Shown here: positions 19,066-29,469 of the stretch, piece by piece
Numbering within the stretch: the first letter of the stretch is position 1
Layout: the number at the start of each line of letters is the position of its first letter
Assembly (NCBI GenBank): GCA_028291405.1
Contig: JAQGID010000025.1
Coordinates: 1-55,166 of the forward strand
Reading direction: 5' to 3'
Source of the DNA: Rhodospirillales bacterium
GTDB taxonomy: Bacteria > Pseudomonadota > Alphaproteobacteria > ATCC43930 > CGMCC-115725
DNA: 55,166 bases
Translations under genes and position numbers: made by a program
The notes under the pieces: generated by a model
Seen by the model: only the letters and a program-made list of their open reading frames with translations
What the model was told of the DNA's origin: nothing
Database searches by the model: none

Positions 19066-20325
19066 ATGGCAGCAGCACCCGCAAAACAAAAGAGCAAGCT
19101 CGTCGGCTGGATCGACCATCGCCTGCCGATCTTCAGCTTCATGGAACATGAGCTGAACGAGTATCCGACGCCGCGCAACCTGAACTACTGGTGGAACTAC
19201 GGCTCGCTGGCCGGGATCATGCTGGTGATCATGATCGCCAGCGGCATCTTCCTGGCGATGGCGTATACGCCGCACAAGGACATGGCCTTCGATTCGGTCG
19301 AGCGCATCATGCGCGACGTCAATTATGGGTGGCTTCTCCGCTACATCCATATGAACGGCGCCTCGATGTTCTTCGTGGTGACCTACATCCACATCTTCCG
19401 CGGCCTCTACTTCGGCTCCTACAAGGAGCCGCGCGAGCTGCTGTGGATCATCGGCGTCGTCATCCTGCTGACCATGATGGCGACCGCCTTCATGGGCTAT
19501 GTGCTGCCCTGGGGGCAGATGAGCTACTGGGGCGCCACGGTCATCACCAACCTCTTCTCGGCGATACCGCTGGTCGGCGACTGGATCGTGACGCTGCTAT
19601 GGGGCGGCTTCACGGTCGACAATCCGACCCTCAATCGGTTCTTCTCGCTGCATTACCTGCTGCCGTTCGTCATCGTCGGCATCGTCGTCCTGCATTTGAT
19701 CGCGCTGCATCAGCACGGCTCGAACAACCCGCTCGGCATCGATCGCAAGGGGCCGCAGGACTCGATCCCATTCCACCCGTACTACACGGTGAAGGACCTC
19801 TTCGGCCTCTGCGTCTTCCTGCTGGTCTACGCCGCCTTCGTGTTCTACGCGCCGAATCTATTGGGCGACCCGGCCAACTACATTCCGGCGAACCCGTTGC
19901 AGACCCCGGCCGAGATCGTTCCGGAGTGGTACTTCCTGCCGTTCTACGCAATCCTGCGCTCGGTCCCGAACATCCTCTTCATTCCGGCAAAGCTCGCCGG
20001 CGTGCTTGCGATGTTCGGCGCCATCGGCGTCCTCTTCATCCTGCCATGGCTCGACCGCTCGCGGGTCCGCAGCGCGACCTTCCGGCCGCTCTACAAATGG
20101 TTCTTCTGGGTGCTCGTGCTCGACTGCCTAGTGCTCGGCTATGTAGGGGCGAACAGGCCCGAGGGGATGTTCCTCGTGCTCGGCCGCATCGCGACGCTCT
20201 GGTACTTCTTCCACTTTCTCATTCTCGTTCCCCTGCTGGGCGTCTTCGAACGTCCGCGCCCACTGCCGACCAGCATCAGCAGCGCAGTCCTCAAGGGCGC
20301 CGCCGCCCCGGCGATGGAGAAGTGA
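19066..20325 (+). CDS. petB: Cytochrome b of the bc1 complex
   Basis: Cytochrome b, the membrane core of the bc1 complex, 419 residues with eight helices. Heme ligand histidines lie in [24 protein letters not shown] and [13 protein letters not shown]. The Qo-site PEWY motif is present in [16 protein letters not shown] near residue 285. The gene starts 9 bp after petA and ends 2 bp before petC. It is not fused to cytochrome c1, unlike fbcH of Bradyrhizobium. Confidence 0.98.
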   Translation: MAAAPAKQKSKLVGWIDHRLPIFSFMEHELNEYPTPRNLNYWWNYGSLAGIMLVIMIASGIFLAMAYTPHKDMAFDSVERIMRDVNYGWLLRYIHMNGASMFFVVTYIHIFRGLYFGSYKEPRELLWIIGVVILLTMMATAFMGYVLPWGQMSYWGATVITNLFSAIPLVGDWIVTLLWGGFTVDNPTLNRFFSLHYLLPFVIVGIVVLHLIALHQHGSNNPLGIDRKGPQDSIPFHPYYTVKDLFGLCVFLLVYAAFVFYAPNLLGDPANYIPANPLQTPAEIVPEWYFLPFYAILRSVPNILFIPAKLAGVLAMFGAIGVLFILPWLDRSRVRSATFRPLYKWFFWVLVLDCLVLGYVGANRPEGMFLVLGRIATLWYFFHFLILVPLLGVFERPRPLPTSISSAVLKGAAAPAMEK

Positions 20326-20327
20326 TC

Positions 20328-21101
20328 ATGCGTAAGTTCGCTCTCGCCCTCGCAGGCGCCGCCGCCCTGACCGTCGGCGCCGCCCAGGCGGCCGACGAGC
20401 CGTCCCTGCCCAAGGTAACGTGGCCGAACGACGGCGTCTTCGGGACCTTCGATCGCGCCTCGCTGCAGCGCGGCTTCCAGATCTACAAGGAGGTCTGCTC
20501 GAACTGCCACGCATTGCAGCACCTGCATTACCGCGACCTCGGCCCGGGCGGTCCGGGCGGCGGCATCGGGTTCACCGACGAGGAGGTCAAGGCCCTCGCC
20601 GAGCAGGCGCAGGTCACCGACGGCCCCAACGACCAGGGCGAGATGTTCCAGCGGCCGGGTCGTCCCTATGACCCGATCGCGCGGCCGTTCCCGAACGAGC
20701 AGGCGGCGCGCGCCGCCAACAACGGCGCGCTGCCGCCGGATCTGTCGCTCATTACCAAGGCTCGCGAGGGTGGGGCGCGCTACGTCTTCGCGCTGCTGCA
20801 GGGCTACACCGACCCGCCGCCCGACATGAAGATGGGCACTGGGATGAACTATAATCTCTATTTCCCCGGTCATCAGATCGCGATGCCGCAGCCGCTTAGC
20901 GACGGTCAGGTGACCTTCTCCGACGGCACGCCGAACACCCTCACGCAGGAAGCTTACGACATCGCGGCATTCCTGACCTGGGCGGCCGAGCCGACGCTCG
21001 AGGTGCGGCATCGGATGGGAACGAAGGTGTTCCTCTTCCTGCTGGTGCTGACCGGCCTCTTCTATGTCGTCAAGCGGAAGGTCTGGGCCGAGGTTCACTA
21101 A
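20328..21101 (+). CDS. petC: Cytochrome c1 of the bc1 complex
   Basis: Cytochrome c1, 257 residues, periplasmic heme subunit anchored by a C-terminal helix (FLFLLVLTGLFYVVKRKVW). A Sec signal peptide covers residues 1-22. The heme is attached at CSNCH near residue 57, and the distal Met ligand lies in the GHQIAMPQPL region near residue 188. ATG at 20328 follows the petB stop by two bases. It ends the operon at the terminator downstream. Confidence 0.97.
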   Translation: MRKFALALAGAAALTVGAAQAADEPSLPKVTWPNDGVFGTFDRASLQRGFQIYKEVCSNCHALQHLHYRDLGPGGPGGGIGFTDEEVKALAEQAQVTDGPNDQGEMFQRPGRPYDPIARPFPNEQAARAANNGALPPDLSLITKAREGGARYVFALLQGYTDPPPDMKMGTGMNYNLYFPGHQIAMPQPLSDGQVTFSDGTPNTLTQEAYDIAAFLTWAAEPTLEVRHRMGTKVFLFLLVLTGLFYVVKRKVWAEVH

Positions 21102-21132
21102 GTCCGCCAGTAATATTCGCCATCGCTTCGTC

Positions 21133-21182
21133 GAGCAGCCTCGACATTCCCATGCAGGGGATGAGAGGCTGCTCTGGTTTTT
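21133..21182 (+). terminator. Rho-independent terminator of petABC
   Basis: GAGCAGCCTC (21133-21142) pairs perfectly with GAGGCTGCTC (21165-21174). The loop holds a further TCCC/GGGA stem. TGGTTTTT follows directly. It stands 31 bp after the petC stop and 25 bp before mtnP, separating the two units. Confidence 0.85.
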
Positions 21183-21199
21183 GAGGAGAGCATGTCGCC

Positions 21200-22081
21200 A
21201 TGACGTCCAACGCTCCAGTCATCGGCATCCTCGGCGGCAGCGGACTCTATGAGATCGAGGGCCTGACCGACATCGAGTGGCGACACGTCGCCTCGCCGTT
21301 CGGTACGCCGTCCGATGCGCTCTGCTTCGGCCGCCTCGATGGCGTCCAGGTCGTCTTCCTGCCGCGCCACGGCCGCGGTCATCCGCATTCGCCGACCGAC
21401 ATCAACTACCGCGCCAACATCGATGCGCTGAAGCGCAGCGGCGTCACGGACATCATCTCGCTGTCGGCGGTCGGCAGCCTGAAGGAGGAGATGGCACCCG
21501 GCGATTTCGTCATCGTCGACCAGTTCATCGACCGCACTTTCGCCCGCGAGAAGAGCTTCTTCGGGACCGGCTGCGCGGCGCATGTCTCGATGGCCCAGCC
21601 GGTCTGCGGGCGGCTCGGCGAAGCGCTCCGCAAGGCGGCGCTCAGCATCCGCATCGAGCCCTGGCACGGCGGCACCTACATCGTGATGGAGGGACCGCAG
21701 TTCTCCACCATGGCGGAGAGCAGGCTCTATCGCAGCTGGGGCTGCGACGTCATCGGCATGACCAACATGCCGGAGGCGAAGCTCGCCCGCGAGGCCGAGA
21801 TCTGCTACGCGACGGTCGCCATGGTGACGGATTACGACTGCTGGCATTCCGACCATGGCAATGTCTCGGTCGAGATGGTCCTGCGGACGCTCGGCGAGAA
21901 TGCCGCGAACGCGCGCGCGCTGGTGAAGGCCGTGGTGCCGCAGTTGAAGAGCCACACGGAGACCTGTCGCTTCGGCTGCCAGACGGCGCTCGATCACGCG
22001 CTGATCACCGCGCCGGATGCGCGGGACCCGTCAGCGCTGGCAAGGCTCGACGCGGTGGCCGGGCGCCTCCTCGGCCGTTGA
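21200..22081 (+). CDS. mtnP: S-methyl-5'-thioadenosine phosphorylase
   Basis: MTA phosphorylase splits 5'-methylthioadenosine, the by-product of polyamine and homoserine-lactone synthesis, into adenine and methylthioribose 1-phosphate. 293 residues. Family blocks are GGSGLYEIEGL at the N-terminus, FLPRHGRGHPHSP, INYRANIDALK, EGPQFSTMAESRLYR and the nucleoside-site GMTNMPEAKLAREAEICYA (near residue 190). Phosphate is gripped by the GSG and RH residues. mtnA is 1.4 kb downstream on the same strand, giving the first two steps of MTA salvage. Confidence 0.95.
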   Translation: MTSNAPVIGILGGSGLYEIEGLTDIEWRHVASPFGTPSDALCFGRLDGVQVVFLPRHGRGHPHSPTDINYRANIDALKRSGVTDIISLSAVGSLKEEMAPGDFVIVDQFIDRTFAREKSFFGTGCAAHVSMAQPVCGRLGEALRKAALSIRIEPWHGGTYIVMEGPQFSTMAESRLYRSWGCDVIGMTNMPEAKLAREAEICYATVAMVTDYDCWHSDHGNVSVEMVLRTLGENAANARALVKAVVPQLKSHTETCRFGCQTALDHALITAPDARDPSALARLDAVAGRLLGR

Positions 22082-22193
22082 CCGGCGGGCGACATCGATA
22101 TTACCGTGCGTTGCCCTAATAAATGCAAATGCGCTCACTGGTCGTTTGCCTCACAGTCTGCCGTAAAGGCGAATAGCGCCACGGGAGACGACC

Positions 22194-22394
22194 ATGGAAT
22201 ACAAACTCTATTTGCTCAACTCGACGGGCGCGATCCAGGCGCAGCACAACGTCGAGTTCCAAGATGACGAAGCCGCCTTCGCCGCCGCGATAAAGCTGTT
22301 CCGCGGCTATCGCTTCGAGGTCTGGCAGCGCGAGCGCCAAGTCGCTGCCGGTCCTGCCGTCACGAACGCCGCCGGTCGCGCCCAGTCGACATAG
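22194..22394 (+). CDS. Small conserved-looking hypothetical protein
   Basis: A 66-residue protein with a good ribosome site (GGGAGACGACC before the ATG). It starts MEYKLYLLNSTGAIQ and includes DDEAAFAAAIKLFRGYRFEVWQ. Short proteins of this kind, with a GxI.....F.....DD.AA....L.....EVWQ pattern, are common in Alphaproteobacteria, but I know of no assigned role. It is monocistronic in appearance, lying between mtnP and an MDR oxidoreductase. Confidence 0.7.
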   Translation: MEYKLYLLNSTGAIQAQHNVEFQDDEAAFAAAIKLFRGYRFEVWQRERQVAAGPAVTNAAGRAQST

Positions 22395-22481
22395 CCGGTA
22401 GCAGTTCGAGGGTGCTGCGGCGTCGGGCGCGATTGACAGCGCCGGGCGAACGCGCGAGCGTCGGCAGCGGGCGCGATCACC

Positions 22482-23486
22482 ATGGCAGCGACGATGAACC
22501 GTCAGATTCTCCTGAAGAGCCGACCGGCCGGTGAGCCGAGCGCAGCGAATTTCGAGCTGGTCGGACGACCGGTGCCGCGCCCCGACGAAGGGCAGGTGCT
22601 GCTCCGCACGCTTTATCTCTCGCTCGATCCCTATATGCGTGGTCGGATGAGCGCGGGTGCTTCCTACGCGGCGTCGGCCGAGCTCGGCCGGCCGATGGTC
22701 GGCGGCACGGTCAGCGAGGTCGCCGAGTCCCGCAACCCGGGCTTCGCAGTCGGCGACGTCGTGCTCTCCTATGCCGGCTGGCAAGACTACGCCCTCTCGA
22801 CGGGTGGCGGGCTGCGCAAGCTCGATCCGAAGGCGGCGCCGTTGCAGGCCTATCTCGGCGTCCTCGGCATGCCGGGCACGACCGCCTATTGCGGGTTGCT
22901 CGAGATCGGCCAGCCGCAGCCGGGCGAGACGGTCGTGGTCGCGGCTGCTTCGGGCGCGGTCGGCTCGGTCGTCGGCCAGATCGCCAAGATCAAGGGCTGC
23001 CGCGCCGTCGGGGTCGCCGGCGGCGCGGCGAAGTGCAAATTCGTCGTCGAGGAGCTCGGCTTCGATGCCTGCGTCGATCATCGCGCGCCCGACTTTGCGC
23101 AGCAACTCGCGGCCGCCTGCCCAAGCGGCATCGACGTCTATTTCGAGAATGTCGGCGGCGTGGTGCAGCAGGCGGTCTGGCCACTCCTCAACAATTTCGC
23201 GCGGGTGCCGCTCTGCGGGCTTATCGGGCAGTACAACGGCGGCGCGCCGACGCCTGGTCCCGACATGCGCTCGATCCTCAGCCGCCGCCTGACAGTGCGC
23301 GGCTTCATCGTCTCCGATCTCGCGCCGAAGCATCCCGAGGCGGCCGAGCAGCTCGCCGAATGGTATCGCAGCGGCCGTATCAAATATCGCGAGGACGTCG
23401 TCGCTGGGCTGGAGAAGGCGCCGGAATCCTTCCTCGGCATGCTGCACGGGAAGAATTTCGGCAAGCTCGTCATCAAAGTCGCCTGA
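22482..23486 (+). CDS. NADP-dependent MDR oxidoreductase (prostaglandin/curcumin reductase type)
   Basis: Zinc-free medium-chain dehydrogenase/reductase of the leukotriene B4 12-hydroxydehydrogenase/CurA type, 334 residues. It reduces C=C bonds of enones with NADPH in characterised relatives. The N-terminal domain has [12 protein letters not shown]; the Rossmann segment shows [20 protein letters not shown] (near residue 150), and YFENVGG is the conserved acidic-Asn loop. The start could be ATG 22482 or ATG 22494 (MNRQILL, the more typical start). It sits 13 bp before mtnA and may be co-transcribed; a role in MTA salvage is not established. Confidence 0.92.
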   Translation: MAATMNRQILLKSRPAGEPSAANFELVGRPVPRPDEGQVLLRTLYLSLDPYMRGRMSAGASYAASAELGRPMVGGTVSEVAESRNPGFAVGDVVLSYAGWQDYALSTGGGLRKLDPKAAPLQAYLGVLGMPGTTAYCGLLEIGQPQPGETVVVAAASGAVGSVVGQIAKIKGCRAVGVAGGAAKCKFVVEELGFDACVDHRAPDFAQQLAAACPSGIDVYFENVGGVVQQAVWPLLNNFARVPLCGLIGQYNGGAPTPGPDMRSILSRRLTVRGFIVSDLAPKHPEAAEQLAEWYRSGRIKYREDVVAGLEKAPESFLGMLHGKNFGKLVIKVA

Positions 23487-23499
23487 TCCGGGAAGCACG

Positions 23500-24612
23500 A
23501 TGAAGGTCAATGGCAAGGGGATGCGCTCGATCTGGCTGGAGCCGGACGGCTGGTCCGTCGGCATCATCGACCAAACGCTTCTGCCGCACGCGCTCGTCAC
23601 GACGCGGCTGACCACCCTGGCCGAGGCGGCCGCAGCGATCAGCACCATGCAGGTCCGCGGCGCGCCGCTGATCGGCTCCGCCGCCGCCTATGGACTTTGC
23701 CTCGCGCTGCGCGCGGATCGCTCGGACGCCGCCCTCGACGACGCCTGCCGCATCCTTGCGGCGACGCGGCCGACCGCGATCAACCTGCGCTGGGCCCTCG
23801 AGGAGATGCGCGACCGGCTGCACGCCGTGCCGCCGGCGGAGCGCGTTTCCGAAGCCTACCGCCAGGCAGCGGCAATCTGCGAGGCGGATGTCGCGACCAA
23901 CCGCGCGATCGCCGAGCACGGCGCGACGTTGCTGCGCGAGGCCTGGAACCGCAAGGGCGGGCAGGGGCGCCTCAACGTGCTGACGCATTGCAACGCCGGC
24001 TGGCTCGCGACCGTCGACTGGGGCACGGCGCTGGCGCCGATCTTCAAAGCTCACGACGCCGGGCTGCCGGTACATGTCTGGGTCGACGAGACGCGGCCGC
24101 GCAACCAGGGCGCCAGCCTGACGGCGTGGGAGCTGCTCCAGCACGGCGTGCCGCATACCGTCATCGTCGACAACGTCGGCGGCCATCTGATGCAGCACGG
24201 CGAGGTCGATCTCTGCATCACCGGCACCGACCGCACGACTTCGCGCGGCGACGTTGCCAACAAGATCGGCACCTACCTGAAGGCGCTCGCGGCCAAGGAC
24301 AACGGCGTCGCCTTTTATGTCGCGCTGCCGTCCTCGACGATCGACTGGACGATCGCCGACGGTGTCGCCGAGATCCCGATCGAGCAGCGCGACGGCACAG
24401 AGGTCAGCGAGATCACCGGCCGGCTGATGAACGGCGAGATTGCGACCGTGCGCATCGTGCCGGAGGGCAGCGCCGTCGCCAATTACGCCTTCGACGTGAC
24501 TCCGGCGCGGCTGGTCACGGCGCTGATCACCGAGCGCGGCGTCTGCCCGGCGTCGTCCGAGGGGCTTCTCGCGCTGTTCCCCGAGCGCCGCGGCAACGAG
24601 GGGCGGGGATAA
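23500..24612 (+). CDS. mtnA: S-methyl-5-thioribose-1-phosphate isomerase
   Basis: MtnA isomerises methylthioribose 1-phosphate to methylthioribulose 1-phosphate. 370 residues. The catalytic Cys is in [18 protein letters not shown] (near residue 165), the catalytic Asp in [18 protein letters not shown] (near residue 246); [10 protein letters not shown] near residue 47 binds phosphate. The stop TAA shares its last base with the ATG of the next gene (TAATG). No mtnB, mtnC, mtnD or class II aldolase gene is in the window, so the downstream route of methylthioribulose phosphate is open. Confidence 0.95.
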   Translation: MKVNGKGMRSIWLEPDGWSVGIIDQTLLPHALVTTRLTTLAEAAAAISTMQVRGAPLIGSAAAYGLCLALRADRSDAALDDACRILAATRPTAINLRWALEEMRDRLHAVPPAERVSEAYRQAAAICEADVATNRAIAEHGATLLREAWNRKGGQGRLNVLTHCNAGWLATVDWGTALAPIFKAHDAGLPVHVWVDETRPRNQGASLTAWELLQHGVPHTVIVDNVGGHLMQHGEVDLCITGTDRTTSRGDVANKIGTYLKALAAKDNGVAFYVALPSSTIDWTIADGVAEIPIEQRDGTEVSEITGRLMNGEIATVRIVPEGSAVANYAFDVTPARLVTALITERGVCPASSEGLLALFPERRGNEGRG

Positions 24613-25421
24613 TGCGGCTCGGCGTCACCGGCATCCACCACATCCGCCTGACGGTCGGCGACCTCGAACAGTCGCGCCAGGGATGGACGCGGCTCGGCTT
24701 CGCGTTGTCGCCGCGCGGGGCGTATCCGGGTGGCGGGACGCCCGAGGACGCGATCCTCTTGCGCCAAGGGGCGTTGCGCTTTTTGCGCGAGAACCCTCGA
24801 GGCGGCGAGGTCATGTGGGCGGTTGCCGATATCCTTGCCGCCGAAGCGGCCTTTCGCGAGCTCGGCCTGCCCTTCGCGACGCACCGCGAGGTCGCGCGGC
24901 AGTCGGAACTCCCCGAGCAAACCGTCGTCGAGCGCTTCGATGTCCTTAGCTTGCCGCCGGCTGCGACTCCGGGATTGCATGGCGAATTATGGTGCGGCGT
25001 GCCGCCGGCGTTGCCGGTACGACCGGAATGGCTTGCTCACCCGAATGGCGTCAGCAGCCTGATCGGCGCGACCGTGATCGTGCCGGATACCGCGCCGCTT
25101 CAGGAAAGCTACGAGCGTCTGTTCGGCCCGGCCAACGTGCATACGACCGATAAGGTGATCTCGGTCCGCAGCGGCCGCCAGCGCCTGCTCATCGCGAGCC
25201 GCGACGATTTCGCCGCGATGCACCCCGAGGTCGAGCCCGACGATTCGGCGGGCGATAATTTCATCGCCCTGGTAACTCTCGGCGTCGCCGATCTGAACCA
25301 GACGACCGATCATCTGGTGAATTGGCATATCGAGCACGAGGCGCCGGGGACCGGCCGCCTCGTAGTCCCGCCGACCGAGGCGAGCGGCGTCATCCTGGAA
25401 TTCGTCCGCGAACGCCGCTGA
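24612..25421 (+). CDS. VOC-superfamily (glyoxalase-like) protein coupled to mtnA
   Basis: Glyoxalase/bleomycin-resistance fold protein of 269 residues. It begins GVTGIHHIRLTVGDLEQSRQ, the classical first beta strand with a metal-ligand His in a glyoxalase_3-like layout, and has a second domain starting near VSSLIGATVIVPDTAPLQES. The ATG overlaps the mtnA stop by one base, so both are made from one message. Homologues in other genomes act on short acyl or keto compounds, but no substrate can be named here. Coupling to mtnA makes it a candidate for a missing salvage step or for detoxifying a by-product. Confidence 0.82.
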   Translation: MRLGVTGIHHIRLTVGDLEQSRQGWTRLGFALSPRGAYPGGGTPEDAILLRQGALRFLRENPRGGEVMWAVADILAAEAAFRELGLPFATHREVARQSELPEQTVVERFDVLSLPPAATPGLHGELWCGVPPALPVRPEWLAHPNGVSSLIGATVIVPDTAPLQESYERLFGPANVHTTDKVISVRSGRQRLLIASRDDFAAMHPEVEPDDSAGDNFIALVTLGVADLNQTTDHLVNWHIEHEAPGTGRLVVPPTEASGVILEFVRERR

Positions 25422-25427
25422 GCGCTT

Positions 25428-25459
25428 GCGTCGGCGGCGGTCGATCCCGCCGCCGACGC
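25428..25459. terminator. Strong bidirectional hairpin between convergent genes
   Basis: GCGTCGGCGGCGG (25428-25440) and its perfect reverse complement CCGCCGCCGACGC (25447-25459) flank a six-base loop. It fills the 45-bp gap between the VOC gene and the dienelactone hydrolase, which converge. A U tract is lacking, so termination efficiency is uncertain, but the location and 13-bp GC stem fit a shared terminator. Confidence 0.7.
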
Positions 25460-25466
25460 TGCGGGC

Positions 25467-26135
25467 CTATTTCAGGTGCTGGCCGAGGAAGTCGAGAGTA
25501 CGGCCGAGCGCGAGCTTCGCGCTCTCGGGCTCGAAGCTGCCGCGCTCGTCGCAGCTGAAGCCGTGGCCGGCGTGATAGACGTGAATTGGAATCTCGGGAT
25601 GCGCCGCGCGGATCTTGTCGACGTCAGTAAGGGGAATGCCCTGATCGGCATCGCCGAAGTGCAGCATCACCGGCACCTTGGTCGTCTCATTCGCCGTGGC
25701 AGCGATCCCGCCGCCGTAGTAGCCGACCGCGGCGGCGATGCCGTTCAGCCGAGTCGCGGAGAGATATGCGACGGTGCCGCCCAGGCAATAGCCGACGACC
25801 GCGACCTTGCCGGCCCCGGCGACGGCATCGATCGCCGCTTGGGTGTCCTTCATCATGTCCTCGTCTTTGACCTTGCCGCGCATCTCGCGGCCCTTCGCGA
25901 TGCTGTCGGCGTCGTAGCCGACCTCGAAGCCGCGCTGGGCGCGGTCGAACAGCGCCGGGGCGATGGCGACGTAACCCTCGGCGGCGAATTTGTCCGTAAC
26001 GTTGCGGATGTGATGGTTGACGCCGAAGATTTCCTGGATGACGACGATCGCGCCCTTCGGGGTGCCGCTCGGATCGGCGCGGTAGGCGGAGACCTTGAAT
26101 CCGTCCGCGGCGGTCAAATCGAGTGTTTTTCCCAT
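25467..26135 (-). CDS. Dienelactone hydrolase family protein
   Basis: Alpha/beta hydrolase of the dienelactone hydrolase family, 222 residues from ATG 26135 (GAGGAGAAGAACC before it); the frame is open to 26165. The Cys nucleophile is Cys117 in VVGYCLGGTVAY. The catalytic Asp is in LHFGDADQGIP and the His in YHAGHGFSCDERG; Glu36 in IQEIFG matches the family switch residue. Such enzymes hydrolyse dienelactones in chlorocatechol pathways, but many homologues have other ester or lactone substrates. It is convergent with the VOC gene. Confidence 0.92.
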   Translation of the reverse strand: MGKTLDLTAADGFKVSAYRADPSGTPKGAIVVIQEIFGVNHHIRNVTDKFAAEGYVAIAPALFDRAQRGFEVGYDADSIAKGREMRGKVKDEDMMKDTQAAIDAVAGAGKVAVVGYCLGGTVAYLSATRLNGIAAAVGYYGGGIAATANETTKVPVMLHFGDADQGIPLTDVDKIRAAHPEIPIHVYHAGHGFSCDERGSFEPESAKLALGRTLDFLGQHLK

Positions 26136-26165
26136 CGGTTCTTCTCCTCGTTGGTGTGTGGCCAT

Positions 26166-26587
26166 CGGGTCGGATCATAGGCGATGGAGAGGGCGAGGGA
26201 AACCACGTCGGCGCCCGCCGAGAGGCCCCCCGCCAAGCCATAGGTTTTGAGAGAAAACTTGCGGTTCCGCGGCGAAACGGTCTAGAGATGGTGGTGTTGG
26301 CGATCGGCGCGGCGGCTGTTGCCTTCGATGCGTTAAGTAAAAATTTAACCATTACCGCCGAAACTTCGGGCTGCACCGGCGCAGGGCCGGTTCCGATAGG
26401 GTTCTGGTCATGAACGATCCGGTGGCACAATGGAGCGGAAGGACGGAAAAGCATCGTCCTATCGTCGCCTTTGTGCGCCCGGTCTTTACTACCCGCAATG
26501 GATGGTAAGGCGCTGCGACTTAGCGGCTCCTGAGCGTCATGGTCGCGCCGCGATCGGTCCTCGGGGGGCTCGCCAGCGGGCGACACC
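26166..26587 (+). other. leuA upstream region with a possible leader ORF
   Basis: About 420 bp without a recognised gene. An ATG at 26410 opens a 32-codon frame ending TGG TAA at 26506-26508; the peptide runs MNDPVAQWSGRTEKHR to RPVFTTRNGW. It is weakly supported by AGGG before the ATG. It has no Leu run, so it is not a classical leucine attenuator, but its place 104 bp before leuA suits a leader peptide. The rest includes an AT-rich patch (26331-26353, around GTTAAGTAAAAATTTAACC, an inverted repeat GTTAA/TTAAC) that could be promoter DNA. Confidence 0.35.
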
Positions 26588-26611
26588 ATGTTCTGCAGAG
26601 GATTCGCGCCG

Positions 26612-28225
26612 ATGAGCGGCAGCATTTCTAAGTCCAAGTCCCCCGCCGAAAAGTCTCCAGGCCGCGCCGCCAAGGCAAGCCAGGTCGCCTCGAACCGCGT
26701 CGTCATCTTCGACACGACGCTGCGCGACGGCGAGCAGTCGCCGGGCGCCTCGATGAATCTCGAGGAGAAGATCCGCATCGCCGGCCTGCTCGAGGAGATG
26801 GGCGTGGACGTGATCGAGGCCGGTTTCCCGATCGCCTCGAACGGCGATTTCGAGGCCGTCCGCGAGATTGCCAAGCTCGTCAAAACCGCCAGCGTCTGCG
26901 GCCTCGCCCGCGCCGGGCGGATGGACATCGACCGCGCCTGGGAGGCGCTGCAGCACGCCGCACGGCCGCGTATCCACACCTTTCTGTCGACCTCCGCGCT
27001 GCACATGAAATACAAGCTGCAGATGACGCCGGAGGCGGTGCATCAGGCGGTGATCGACAGCGTCTCCTATGCCCGCAATTTGTGCGACGACGTCGAATGG
27101 TCCCCTGAGGACGGCTCGCGCACCGACCACGATTTCCTCTGCCGCACCGTCGAGAGCGCGATCAAGTCCGGCGCCGGCACGATCAACATCCCGGATACCG
27201 TCGGCTACGCCGTGCCCGAGGAGTTCGCCGCGCTGATCCGCATGCTGGTCGAGCGCGTGCCGAACATTGACAAGGCGATCATCTCGGTGCATTGCCACAA
27301 CGACCTGGGCCTCGCCGTCGCCAACTCGCTGGCCGCGGTCGGCGCCGGCGCGCGGCAGGTCGAGTGCACGATCAACGGGCTCGGCGAGCGGGCCGGCAAC
27401 TGCGCCATGGAGGAAATCGTTATGGCGCTGAAGACGCGCCAGGACGCGATGCCCTACGTCACCGGCGTCAAGACCGACTACATCACCCGCGCCTCGCGCC
27501 TCGTCTCGACGATCACCGGTTTCGTCGTGCAGCCGAACAAAGCGATCGTCGGCGCCAACGCCTTCGCGCACGAGAGCGGCATTCATCAGGACGGCATGCT
27601 CAAGCACGCCGGGACCTACGAGATCATGACGCCCGAATCGGTCGGGCTGAACCGCTCGACCCTCGTCATGGGCAAGCATTCCGGCCGGCACGCCTTCAAG
27701 ATGAAGCTGCAGGAGCTCGGCTTCGATCTCGGCGACAACGCGCTCGCCGACACCTTCCGGCGCTTCAAGGATCTCGCCGACCGCAAAAAGGAGATCTTCG
27801 ACGAGGACATCACCGCCCTGGTCGACGACGAGGTGACGCGGGCGCATCAGCGCGTCAAATTCGTCTCGCTGCAAGTGGTGGCCGGCTCGAAGGGGCCGCA
27901 GACCGCCGAGCTCGAGCTCGATATCGACGGCGAACTGCACCATACCAAGACGACCGGCAACGGGCCGGTCGACGCCACCTTCAACGCGATCCACGCACTC
28001 GTCCCGCACGATGCCCGGCTGCAGCTCTACCAGGTGCATGCCGTGACCGAGGGAACCGACGCGCAGGCCGAGGTCACCGTGCGCCTCGAGGAGATGGGCA
28101 AGTCGGTCAACGGCCAAGGCGCCGATCCTGATACGCTGGTCGCTTCGGCGCGCGCCTATCTGCATGCTTTGAACAAGCTTTTCACCAAGAGGGCGAAGAC
28201 GGCACCCAAAGCGATGTCCGCCTGA
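26612..28225 (+). CDS. leuA: 2-isopropylmalate synthase
   Basis: LeuA condenses acetyl-CoA with 2-ketoisovalerate, the first step of leucine synthesis. 537 residues from ATG 26612, preceded by AGAGG; ATG 26588 would add eight residues with no ribosome site. The TIM-barrel domain has [16 protein letters not shown] near residue 30, [18 protein letters not shown] near 225 and [14 protein letters not shown] near 255. The linker and C-terminal LeuA dimer domain, from about residue 400, provide leucine feedback. No other leu genes are nearby; the gene precedes mreB. Confidence 0.97.
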   Translation: MSGSISKSKSPAEKSPGRAAKASQVASNRVVIFDTTLRDGEQSPGASMNLEEKIRIAGLLEEMGVDVIEAGFPIASNGDFEAVREIAKLVKTASVCGLARAGRMDIDRAWEALQHAARPRIHTFLSTSALHMKYKLQMTPEAVHQAVIDSVSYARNLCDDVEWSPEDGSRTDHDFLCRTVESAIKSGAGTINIPDTVGYAVPEEFAALIRMLVERVPNIDKAIISVHCHNDLGLAVANSLAAVGAGARQVECTINGLGERAGNCAMEEIVMALKTRQDAMPYVTGVKTDYITRASRLVSTITGFVVQPNKAIVGANAFAHESGIHQDGMLKHAGTYEIMTPESVGLNRSTLVMGKHSGRHAFKMKLQELGFDLGDNALADTFRRFKDLADRKKEIFDEDITALVDDEVTRAHQRVKFVSLQVVAGSKGPQTAELELDIDGELHHTKTTGNGPVDATFNAIHALVPHDARLQLYQVHAVTEGTDAQAEVTVRLEEMGKSVNGQGADPDTLVASARAYLHALNKLFTKRAKTAPKAMSA

Positions 28226-29371
<1,146 letters not shown>

Positions 29372-29469
29372 GTCTGGATTGGCACCCGCGGCTTGCGATA
29401 TATTCTTGCATTAAGAACCGGTTGCTGCGGATTCGCTGAATTCGCCAGCGCTGACCGGCAGGAGTGGTG

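Noticed and set aside
26410-26508. Classical leucine attenuator leader
   Set aside because: The 32-codon peptide has no cluster of leucine codons, so I list it only as an uncertain leader ORF.
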